Shown here in pieces: positions 17,017 through 25,670 of a stretch of DNA of 64,000 bases. Origin of the DNA: Verrucomicrobiaceae bacterium E54 (lineage in GTDB: Bacteria > Verrucomicrobiota > Verrucomicrobiia > Verrucomicrobiales > Akkermansiaceae). The translations under genes and the position numbers were made by a program. Under the pieces are notes generated by a model. The model made no database searches. It was not told the origin of the DNA and saw only the letters and a program-made list of their open reading frames with translations. The stretch covers positions 62,001-126,000 of the forward strand of contig JAKZES010000001.1 of assembly GCA_022548915.1 (NCBI GenBank), written 5' to 3'. Numbering within the stretch: position 1 is the first letter of the stretch; every line of letters begins with the position of its first letter.

Positions 17017-19962
17017 ATGGCCCAGCAACTTGTTTACACTAGCGCGCCCAAACTCCTTGACGCCGGGCGTTCAGGATTTGGTGTCATCGCCCGGTCGCGG
17101 AGCCTGCCGCCCCTCGCAGCCAATGCGATTGAGCGCTTTTCGAAGTTTGAGAACCTTCGTGGCACCAATCGAGCACGCGTGATCATGGCGCACCGCAAGG
17201 TCATGATCGGCAGCGCCAGATTGCATGTGCTCAGCCGGATCAAGGATTCGGGTTCGGACCACACCGGAAGGACGAACCACATCGCGCACCACCTGATCTT
17301 CGCGCAAATGGAGGTGAGGGAACTGGAGCGCAATGGTGTGACTCCGGCAGACGTGTTTGCCCAGTATCAGTGGCTGGACGCGTGGCAGGGAGCACCCCGG
17401 ACATTTGAGTCGAGCGACGACGTGCCTCCTCGGACCTTTCAGCCGAATTTTGGGCAGCATGGAGGGAGGACCTGGGAAGCGGTTACCGGCGATGGACGGC
17501 GGAGCCGCCTGATTGCATGGGAGGAGACCCCGCGCACGGGTGCCTGGATCGTTCCTGACCAAGCCAATTTGCTCGGTCTGATCGGCGAAGCACTCGCCGA
17601 ATGCGAGCACGCCTGGGGGCCCACCTTCACGACTTTCCTCGAAGGCACCGATGAGCTGTCCGAGCTCGATTGGATTGTTTTGCGTGCTTCCGAGTCCGCC
17701 GTGTTGGGTCGCGTCTCGTCTCGGAAGGTGTTTGATCTGACCAAACCGGAGACCCTCCCGGTGCCGTCTCCGAAGCGTGTGGCCCAGCCCGCACAAACGG
17801 TTGAGGTGGAACCTGCCTATCAGCACCCTGTTCAAGCCGTTGAGGCGCAAGCCCCGGCACATAGCACTGTAGCTCAACCAAGCCATGATCGGACGGTTGA
17901 GCGGGCACAGGATGCGGCCAAACATCGTGCACCCAGTCGGGCGAGCAGGCCGAAGCCATCGCGTGCAGGGCGTCTGTGGCTGTATGTCGCAGTGCCGTTG
18001 GGCGCGATGTTGGTTGTCCTCGGGATCGGTGCATTATTTGTAGGTGGTCGCGGTGGTGGTGGAGGAGGAGAAGGCGGAAGCGCTGCCCAGCCGCAGAAAG
18101 ATTCGGGAGAAGAAACAGATAACAAACAAGATTTGGTTGATAGCCTCATCAGGGCTGGTGAGGGTCGTGGGGAGGCACAAGAGATTGCCGGCCTCGACTT
18201 CGATGGAGACGGACTGAACGATCTCTCGACTCAAATCGGCACTACGATCAGTGAATTTCAAAAGCTATCTGATCTTTGGAAAGGAGAAGTAAAAGTAGGT
18301 GACTTGCGAAATGCTTGCAAAAATCTTGCAAAGAATAATGGCCTTGTTCCTCATTTGGAGAAGATTCTTCCAGAAAGCAGTCTTAGTATGAAACTCGCAT
18401 CCGCTGTTTCTGCTTTCAAGGTGGTGCAGAAGCGTCACGGTTCTGAGGTCAAAAGAGGTGAGGATCCACTCGAATTAATCGAGGAATTCAGGTCGGCGAT
18501 TGAAGAAGTTTCTCCAGAAAGAATCAGTGAAGCCCAAGTCGAGGATCTCTTAAAGATTTTCTGGTCCATTGAACTTGAACGTCTGACCAGAGGTTTGGGT
18601 GCAAAATCAATACCGGAAGATATCGGCGATGTAAGCCGTTTCATAGAGTCGCGGGAAAAATTTGGACTTTCTGATGATGATGTCAGGGAAATTTACCCGA
18701 TGATGGGAGACACGAACACCGCCCGTCGATTGAAGCGTTTTGTCGAAGAGCGTGGGCAGCCTGTATTGGTTCAAAAATGGCTTCTTGAAAATCCAAAAGA
18801 TGATGTCGTCATAGCTAGAGAGGATGGGTCGGAAGCCAATGATCAGAGTGAAAGCCCCGGTCCGAAGCTGCCAATTACTAAAGAAAAACCGCTGCGTAGC
18901 GAAGAGTGGTGTGTCATGGATCCATTCCAAGCAGGCAAGTTGAGTCTTGGGATTCCGTATTCGGAATCTGATCTCTTTAAGGCGATGAAGGAGAGATCTT
19001 CCAAGCAAGAGATTGAGTGGTCTTTGGACGGAGAGTATTGGAAGACATTAAACAGCTCTTTTGGTATCGGGACGCTGCTTTTGGATGAGAATGGATTGTC
19101 CTCAGAAGATAAGGCAACGCAACTTCTGGACCGTCAATTTATCAAGCTTCGCTTACAGGGTTCTCAGGAGTCGGTGCTCACTATTTTCTTTTCTAAATGG
19201 CCGAAGATTCCGCCCCTGCCTAAGCAAGTTGAAGGGAGGTTGGAAACCGATTCATCACAGTTAGGGACATACCGTATGCTTATTGAAGGAGAGTTTATCC
19301 ATGCCTTAGAAAGGCTGGCAGAACATACGGTCGGTGGCGTTTCGACAAAATGGATTGTCGTTGGTGATGGTTGGGTTAGTGAGGGCAAAGTGTTAGAGAA
19401 TGGGAATGTAGATTTTCGGGACATTCCCAGTGGAGAAGGTTTTGTTAGCCCGCCTGGTGATAAGGTTGTGAATTTTCTTCGTTCTGTTGCGGATTCGATC
19501 CGAGAGCAGTCGGAGTTGAAGCTGAAGGAAGAGCAGAAGAAGGAGTTGGAGAAATTGATTCGAAGTTTCGAGCGGAAGCATGAGAAGAAGCCGGGGAAAG
19601 ACGAGCTAGGGGGTCTGAAGAACAAGGCTGAAAAAAAGATGCCTGAGATTTCGAGCCTTGGTCGAGCAGAGCTCAAGAAAATTTGGCATGATTTCGGATA
19701 CCTTGCAATCAAGTCCAATGCGGAAGCAGTAGATTGGCTTAAAGAGCGCCTTGTTGTTTTAGATAAAGGATGGAGTTTGAATGATCCGATCGCACTTTTG
19801 TCCGGAGAAGACGAAGGATTAGAGTCCGAATTGTGGGAGATTCTTAAAGATCCTAAAGGTGTTGATTCGAAGCCGGAAGATCTGAGGTTGATTTTCAGGA
19901 TTATGAATGGAGATCATCCAGTCCACGAAGGGCTGGCTGATATCAAAGTGGCCTCAAAGTAG
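17017..19962 (+). CDS. GTPase-associated protein with GAP1-N2-like N-terminus, single TM and large divergent C-terminus
   Basis: N-term MAQQLVYTSAPKLLDAGRSGFGVIARSRSLPPLAANAIERFSKFENL...MAHRKVMIGSARLHVLSRIKDSGSDHTGRTNHIAHHLIF matches my recollection of GAP1-N2; TM RLWLYVAVPLGAMLVVLGIGALFVGG then Gly-rich linker. Confidence 0.7.
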   Translation: MAQQLVYTSAPKLLDAGRSGFGVIARSRSLPPLAANAIERFSKFENLRGTNRARVIMAHRKVMIGSARLHVLSRIKDSGSDHTGRTNHIAHHLIFAQMEVRELERNGVTPADVFAQYQWLDAWQGAPRTFESSDDVPPRTFQPNFGQHGGRTWEAVTGDGRRSRLIAWEETPRTGAWIVPDQANLLGLIGEALAECEHAWGPTFTTFLEGTDELSELDWIVLRASESAVLGRVSSRKVFDLTKPETLPVPSPKRVAQPAQTVEVEPAYQHPVQAVEAQAPAHSTVAQPSHDRTVERAQDAAKHRAPSRASRPKPSRAGRLWLYVAVPLGAMLVVLGIGALFVGGRGGGGGGEGGSAAQPQKDSGEETDNKQDLVDSLIRAGEGRGEAQEIAGLDFDGDGLNDLSTQIGTTISEFQKLSDLWKGEVKVGDLRNACKNLAKNNGLVPHLEKILPESSLSMKLASAVSAFKVVQKRHGSEVKRGEDPLELIEEFRSAIEEVSPERISEAQVEDLLKIFWSIELERLTRGLGAKSIPEDIGDVSRFIESREKFGLSDDDVREIYPMMGDTNTARRLKRFVEERGQPVLVQKWLLENPKDDVVIAREDGSEANDQSESPGPKLPITKEKPLRSEEWCVMDPFQAGKLSLGIPYSESDLFKAMKERSSKQEIEWSLDGEYWKTLNSSFGIGTLLLDENGLSSEDKATQLLDRQFIKLRLQGSQESVLTIFFSKWPKIPPLPKQVEGRLETDSSQLGTYRMLIEGEFIHALERLAEHTVGGVSTKWIVVGDGWVSEGKVLENGNVDFRDIPSGEGFVSPPGDKVVNFLRSVADSIREQSELKLKEEQKKELEKLIRSFERKHEKKPGKDELGGLKNKAEKKMPEISSLGRAELKKIWHDFGYLAIKSNAEAVDWLKERLVVLDKGWSLNDPIALLSGEDEGLESELWEILKDPKGVDSKPEDLRLIFRIMNGDHPVHEGLADIKVASK

Positions 19963-19970
19963 ATTCTGCG

Positions 19971-22874
19971 ATGGGCGTCTCAGATACGATTGATCAGATT
20001 GTGAACCTGCTCTCCGGCCGTTCTGCCGGGGTTCCTGCGGAGGTTGTTGCCGAGCGCTATGCTAGTGCGTGTGAGGCGGCCAACAATCGACTTTCCCGTG
20101 TGGAGGCCATGCTTGAGAATGGTAGCGAGATCGAAGCCTTGCAAGTGGCAGAGGAGCCACCTCGGTTGATGCCACAGATCGAGTTGCTATCCTTCGGGGA
20201 TGAGGTCGAGTGGCAGCGGTTCTGCGAGGAACGGGGGAACGTGGTCGCTCCCCTGGTCGACTTCCGTCGGGTCGAGACCTTGGCGGCCCTCTACGAGAAG
20301 GGCCTGTCGCCCAATCATCCCATGTATCGGGAGTATCGGTCAGCCGTGCTTTCGCGGGATGACGACAAAGCTTTCGAATTGATCCAGATCATTGCCCGCC
20401 TGAATCCCTCCGACGTCAACGCCGGCAAGGAGAAGCATCGCCTGGGTCGTAAGGCCGCCATGAAGGGCCTGGAGAGGGTGAGCGAATTGCTTGAGCGGGG
20501 GGAGGACGATGAGCTGGTGAGATGCATGGATGCCATCGAAGCCAGCGCGCCGGATGAGGACTTCAAGGCAAGGCCGGTGTGGGGTGAGGCGTGTGTGCGG
20601 CGAGATGCCTTCCTTCGTCGGCAGGCTCGGGATCGGGCCGGCGAGTTGCTGGAAGCGGCGGAAGAGAGCCTCGCCAGCGGTAATTGGCGGGAAGCTGCGG
20701 CAGCGGATGCCGAGATCGAGAGCATCCAACTCCGATACGGATCTTCTGAAGTCGAGAGGTTTGAAGAGCGTCTGTCACGAGTGCGGGAGGAAAACGCCCG
20801 GCACCGGGCCGAGGCGGAAAGGCAGGGGTCCATTGCGGAACTGAGGCGCAATCTGGCCGGAGTTGCCGAAGATGTGGAGGCACTGGGGCTGACCCCGGAG
20901 GGCATCGGACCGATCCAGGCGTCGTCGAAGCTGGAAATGATGCGCCGTTTTGAGCGCGAGCTGCAACGCCTTGATCCCGCTGCGGTCGAGTCGCTGGATC
21001 CACGCATCGTATCGGCCCGCAAGCGGCTGCAACAAGTCATTGACCGGTCGCGTTCAGGGAAGCGGCTTCGTCACACCCTGATTGGGGCCGTAGGCGCGGT
21101 GCTGCTCGTGGTCGGCGGTGGCTTCGGGTATTTTTTCCTCAGTGCGGCCTCGTTCACGGGGGATCTGAACGACGCGATGAGGGATGGCTCCTTCACTCGC
21201 ACCCAGTCGATTGTCAGCGGTGCCGACCGATCATCGTGGATTTTCAGGTTTCCTTCAGCGTCCTCCAGCATGGCTGGTGCCGAGCAGTGGCTTTCGAATC
21301 GTCGAGATGAAGAGAAGGTCGCTGAGCGGATGCTGAGAACGCTGGAAGAAAAGCGGGCCGAAGGCTTCGCGGGGATGGCTGCCTCCGAACTCCAGAATGA
21401 ATTGGAACGGTGCCAGGTCGTCATCGAGGAGGTTGCTCAAGATCTCCGGGTGCCGCTGGAGGGAAGATTGACCGAGATCAGGAACGCCGCGGAACAGCGA
21501 CTGTTTGCCCTACAGGGGGAAGCCGGCGTGAAGGCCGTCGAACTCGCACAGGAATGTGAGCGAATGGTGGACTCGGTGGACTACAGTGGATTCGCCGAGG
21601 ACGCGGCCACCCTCATCGAGCCTTTGAGGAAGCGTCTGGTTGCGCTGAAGCCGATGCTAGAGGAGGAGGATCCTGCGCTGGGTCTGCCTGCCGAGGCGGC
21701 GGCACAACTCGTGGCGGCGACGAAGTCGCTTGAGGGGTTGGAGGCGAAGATCGAGGAGGTTCGAGCCGCAGGAAGGGCGCTGGCGGATACCGAAGATCTC
21801 ATCGATTTCAAGAGGAGCTTGGAGCAGCTCGCGCAGACTCGGTTTGCTGAAGCCGGGATGGCTCGTGCCGTGATTGAAACCATTCCGGGCGAGGAGAAGC
21901 TGAAAGCCATGCTTTTAACCGACGGCAATATCCTCAATCTACGCCTCGCCGCGGAGCGAATCGGGGAAGATCTTTGGGCACCGGAGCAGGCCAGCGAGGA
22001 GGCTCGCTCTTGGGTGAGCGAACTCCGTGATCATCCCTGTTTTGCAGATGTTTACTTGGTGATTCTCGGGTCTGAGAAGGGATTCAGCTTTGGAGAGCCG
22101 GACGGGAAGGAGTTGGAGTTCGCGGAGCGCCCGAAAGAACGGGAGGAGCCGCCGGAATTCCGAAAGGCCGAAGTCGAATCAAGAAAGGTCCAAGCCAAAG
22201 AATCGCCGGCTTCCAAGCTACTGGGTTCACTAGGGCTATTCAGCTTCCTTGACGACACCGGGACGGAATACGAGCGCTCTGCATTGGAATTGGTCGATAA
22301 GATCATGGATGCGGACAACTGTCCGGCCCTTGCGCGTGCCTATCTTCTTGGGGAGGTCTTCGAGCTGATTCGTGGGCATGAGGTCGATTGGGGCGCTTCT
22401 TTCTCGCCTTCGTTGCTTAAGAATATCGAGGACTTCAGGCAGGTAGAGGGAGCGGTCGGAATTTACGCCTCGGACTGGATGCTCGCCGACGGAGCTGAGA
22501 ACGCAGAAAAGGCATGGGAAGACTATTTTGCAAAGCGTTCGCCCAAATCTTCCGTCAACGAGTTCAAGAAGAACGTCAGGCTATTCAGGCCCGTAGTCCG
22601 GGCTGAGCTTTCGGTTTGCGGGAGAGTCGATGCCTCGGGAGAACCCGTGTTCAGACCGGGAGTCCGTGGTGGTGTCGTTCTTGGAGTCTCCGCCAATCGT
22701 GACGGAGGGACGTCAATGTGCGTGTTGGGTGAAATCGGTCCCGGAAAGGAATTGGACCCCGGTATTCCACTCGCCAGGAACAGCCCGTTGATTCTGTTGC
22801 CAGTAGGAGGTGAAGCCGCCGAATTCATCCTGGCAAAGAACCCACCCGGTGAGCCCTTGGGTGACGAATCCTGA
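19971..22874 (+). CDS. Large coiled-coil protein with one central TM segment
   Basis: 967 aa; helical N-term with YASACEAANNRLSRVEAMLENGSEIEALQVAEEPPRLM; TM HTLIGAVGAVLLVVGGGFGYFFL preceded by basic residues. Confidence 0.7.
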   Translation: MGVSDTIDQIVNLLSGRSAGVPAEVVAERYASACEAANNRLSRVEAMLENGSEIEALQVAEEPPRLMPQIELLSFGDEVEWQRFCEERGNVVAPLVDFRRVETLAALYEKGLSPNHPMYREYRSAVLSRDDDKAFELIQIIARLNPSDVNAGKEKHRLGRKAAMKGLERVSELLERGEDDELVRCMDAIEASAPDEDFKARPVWGEACVRRDAFLRRQARDRAGELLEAAEESLASGNWREAAAADAEIESIQLRYGSSEVERFEERLSRVREENARHRAEAERQGSIAELRRNLAGVAEDVEALGLTPEGIGPIQASSKLEMMRRFERELQRLDPAAVESLDPRIVSARKRLQQVIDRSRSGKRLRHTLIGAVGAVLLVVGGGFGYFFLSAASFTGDLNDAMRDGSFTRTQSIVSGADRSSWIFRFPSASSSMAGAEQWLSNRRDEEKVAERMLRTLEEKRAEGFAGMAASELQNELERCQVVIEEVAQDLRVPLEGRLTEIRNAAEQRLFALQGEAGVKAVELAQECERMVDSVDYSGFAEDAATLIEPLRKRLVALKPMLEEEDPALGLPAEAAAQLVAATKSLEGLEAKIEEVRAAGRALADTEDLIDFKRSLEQLAQTRFAEAGMARAVIETIPGEEKLKAMLLTDGNILNLRLAAERIGEDLWAPEQASEEARSWVSELRDHPCFADVYLVILGSEKGFSFGEPDGKELEFAERPKEREEPPEFRKAEVESRKVQAKESPASKLLGSLGLFSFLDDTGTEYERSALELVDKIMDADNCPALARAYLLGEVFELIRGHEVDWGASFSPSLLKNIEDFRQVEGAVGIYASDWMLADGAENAEKAWEDYFAKRSPKSSVNEFKKNVRLFRPVVRAELSVCGRVDASGEPVFRPGVRGGVVLGVSANRDGGTSMCVLGEIGPGKELDPGIPLARNSPLILLPVGGEAAEFILAKNPPGEPLGDES

Positions 22875-22883
22875 AGCACCCCG

Positions 22884-23897
22884 ATGGACGAGCGATACTA
22901 CCTGAGTTGGCAAGGCAAGATGCAGGGGCCTCATACGGTCGAGGAGATCCGTGATCTCCTGCGCGACCGCAAGATTCACTCGCTCTTTAAGGTTCAAAGG
23001 GAGGGACGGGAACTCCTGGTTCGGGATTTTCTGTCGGAGGTCAGTTCAGCGGCGAAGGAAGCAGAGAAGTCGGCAAAGCTGCCATCTCCTGGTCCAGTTG
23101 CGGCGGCGCAGGTCATCCCGAGAGCCATTCCAGTGCCGGAGGAGGAGCTGGCGTCTTCACCGCCTGCGCTCCCTGTCACCGACGAGGGATATGGCGGCAC
23201 CGCACAACTTCAAGGAGGTGATCGATTCGGCTTCGCGGTGACCTCATTTGTCCTTTCGATGCTCTTCGCCGTCCCCTTCGTGAACCTGATGGCCTGGGTG
23301 CTGTCTTTGATCTTCGGGCATCTGTTTCTCGCTTCAACGCGGGATCAGCAAGATGTGAGGGGGCGAATGCTCGCGTGGTGTGGCGTGTGGTTCAGCTACA
23401 TCTTCGGCGGATTTTCCCTAGTAGCCGTGATCATGGCCGCCATCTGGGGGGATCGGGTCCCTTCCTATCTGGCCGATGATCTTTTCTGGGAGCTGGTATT
23501 GATCATGCACGGATCAATGATCGTTGGGGCGATCAATGGGATCATCATCGCGGGCCTGCTCGTCGCGGGTGTGAAGATGTTCACCCAGCGAACACCCAAA
23601 TTTCCGGTGGCATTGGTGGCCGGAACTCTCGCCGCCATGAGCGACATGGTGCTGAGGATGACCGTATTCACCGCCTTCCCCTCTGCCATGGAGGGTGGCA
23701 ATTCTACTCTTGTCGTCGGATTGTGCATTACCATTGCCGTATTTGCGATCCAGGCGCTGGTGTGGGCCGACCTCGTCCATTTGCGAAGCGGCGAAAGACT
23801 GGGTTTTGCGGGTGCGGCACTTGTGGGTCTCTTCTGTAGTGTTTGCCTTCTCTTCATCAGCTTCGCCCTGCTCGGGCTCGTCAACGCTTACACCTAA
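22884..23897 (+). CDS. GYF_2-domain multi-TM protein
   Basis: 337 aa; N-term YYLSWQGKMQGPHTVEEIRDLLRDRKIHSLFKVQREGRELLVRDFLSE; then multiple TM helices. Confidence 0.7.
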   Translation: MDERYYLSWQGKMQGPHTVEEIRDLLRDRKIHSLFKVQREGRELLVRDFLSEVSSAAKEAEKSAKLPSPGPVAAAQVIPRAIPVPEEELASSPPALPVTDEGYGGTAQLQGGDRFGFAVTSFVLSMLFAVPFVNLMAWVLSLIFGHLFLASTRDQQDVRGRMLAWCGVWFSYIFGGFSLVAVIMAAIWGDRVPSYLADDLFWELVLIMHGSMIVGAINGIIIAGLLVAGVKMFTQRTPKFPVALVAGTLAAMSDMVLRMTVFTAFPSAMEGGNSTLVVGLCITIAVFAIQALVWADLVHLRSGERLGFAGAALVGLFCSVCLLFISFALLGLVNAYT

Positions 23898-23913
23898 TCG
23901 CCGAAGCCTCATC

Positions 23914-24798
23914 ATGACCGAAGAAGTCAACAAGTCCGCTACCGAGGGTTCCGAAGACCGGATCATCCTCGATTGGCACCGCAACGACCCGGAGCAACGC
24001 CTGGGCTTCAATGGTGGTCGTTACACGAACCCGCACAAGGGTCTTTGCTTTGGTATCGCGTTGCTCCTCACGCTGCTTTTTTTCGCCGTATTGATTTTCA
24101 CAGCGCCGAGGCTTTCCTGGCTGGAAGGATTCGCTGATATTTTCGTCAATCGAGGTCCTACCCAGTATTTTGCGGTGCTGTTTTTCTTTTGGGTCCTGGC
24201 GATGCTGGCGATGAAGAAGCGCAAGCTTGGGTTCCAGATGAAGGCCTTCGAGCTACCGGTTTTCCCCGCCGATGCTCACTTTGTCCTGACACCGGATACC
24301 GCGCAGGATGTGACTCGGAGGATGCACGACATGGTGGATTCGCCGGCGCACTTTGCTGTTCTGAGTCGGGTCGAACGTGCGCTTTCGAATCTTGAGAATA
24401 TCGGACACACCGCCGACGTGACCGCAATTTTGAAAGATCAGTCCGAGAACGATGAATCCCAGGTAGCTGCGAGCTATGTTCTGGTGAACGGGCTCATGTG
24501 GGCGGTGCCGGTCCTCGGTTTTATCGGGACGGTTCTCGGCTTGAGCACCGCCATCGGCGAATTTGGCAACACCCTGAAGCAGGAGGGGGATTTCTCGGGG
24601 ATTAAGGAGTCACTAACCGGTGTTACCGGGGGGCTTGCGACGGCCTTCGACACAACACTCGTTGCACTCGTCTTGGCATTGGTCCTGCAACTGGTGATCT
24701 CGTTCGTCCAGAGTCGGGAATCCGCGTGGCTTGATGCTTGCAACGAATATTGCAGTCGGCAGTTGGCCAGTCGGTTGCGTTTGCGTCAAATTGATTGA
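23914..24798 (+). CDS. MotA/TolQ/ExbB-type proton/ion channel protein
   Basis: NGLMWAVPVLGFIGTVLGLSTAIGEFGNTLKQEGDFSGIKESLTGVTGGLATAFDTTLVALVLALVLQLVISFVQ is diagnostic of this fold. Confidence 0.85.
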   Translation: MTEEVNKSATEGSEDRIILDWHRNDPEQRLGFNGGRYTNPHKGLCFGIALLLTLLFFAVLIFTAPRLSWLEGFADIFVNRGPTQYFAVLFFFWVLAMLAMKKRKLGFQMKAFELPVFPADAHFVLTPDTAQDVTRRMHDMVDSPAHFAVLSRVERALSNLENIGHTADVTAILKDQSENDESQVAASYVLVNGLMWAVPVLGFIGTVLGLSTAIGEFGNTLKQEGDFSGIKESLTGVTGGLATAFDTTLVALVLALVLQLVISFVQSRESAWLDACNEYCSRQLASRLRLRQID

Positions 24799-24800
24799 GC

Positions 24801-25670
24801 ATGCGTTCCATTCGGGCAGCTCTGGGGAGTCGACCGGCATCCGCTTTCCTCTCGTTCCAAGACATCATCATGTCGGTGACGGGGGTTGTCATCGTGATCG
24901 CTCTTCTACTCGCCATTGAGATCGACCGCCTTCCGGAACGTGCCTCGCCACCAGGGGAAATTTCTACTGACTCGGACGTGGTCGAGGTCACCCAAGAAAT
25001 GCTCACCAAGGTGCTCGACGAATTGGTGAAGGCGGAAACCCGACTCCAAGCGCTTCTCCTCGCTCGCAGTGAGTCGGAAAGTGCCGATGAGATTCAGGCA
25101 GAAATCGAACGGTTGGAGCGGGAGATCGAAAGGCTCGCCGGAGAAGAAGTAGTCGGAGCGCCCGATGAAGACGTGGACAAGTTGGCTCTTCGCTCAAAAG
25201 GTGTCGAGATCCTCAGGTTGCGAAATGAAATGGAGGATTGCCGTCGTCGGCTTCGCGAGGCACAGGAGCAAATCACCGCACAAGGGCCGGATCTCAGGAC
25301 CCTTGAGGAACAGGTGAAGGCGGCGGAAGCTGCCGTGGCGGCGGCAAGGTTGAAGGGAAGCAGAATTCGTCTGATGCCTGCCAAGTCGGACACGACCAAG
25401 GAGCCTGTGATTGTCGTTTTGTCCCGCACAGAGGTGGTGCTGATGCGATTCGATCATCCTGAGCCCATTCGCGTTCAAAGCCTTACTGGCCTCAATCGGA
25501 TCCTGGCAGACATGCGTTCGACCGAACAGTACTTCGTCCTTTTTGTGAAACCGTCTGGTACTGGTCGGTTCGAGCAGGTGCGACAAGCGGTGATCGGACT
25601 TGGTTTCGAGGTGGGATACGATGCCGTTGACGAGGATGTTGAGATTGTTCTGGAAAGGGGGGAGGAGTGA
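24801..25670 (+). CDS. MotB/ExbD/ZorB-like single-TM coiled-coil protein A
   Basis: N-term FLSFQDIIMSVTGVVIVIALLLAIEI; coiled coil; C-terminal domain EPVIVVLSRTEVVLM...YFVLFVKPSGTGRFEQVRQAVIGLGFEVGYDAV. Confidence 0.65.
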   Translation: MRSIRAALGSRPASAFLSFQDIIMSVTGVVIVIALLLAIEIDRLPERASPPGEISTDSDVVEVTQEMLTKVLDELVKAETRLQALLLARSESESADEIQAEIERLEREIERLAGEEVVGAPDEDVDKLALRSKGVEILRLRNEMEDCRRRLREAQEQITAQGPDLRTLEEQVKAAEAAVAAARLKGSRIRLMPAKSDTTKEPVIVVLSRTEVVLMRFDHPEPIRVQSLTGLNRILADMRSTEQYFVLFVKPSGTGRFEQVRQAVIGLGFEVGYDAVDEDVEIVLERGEE

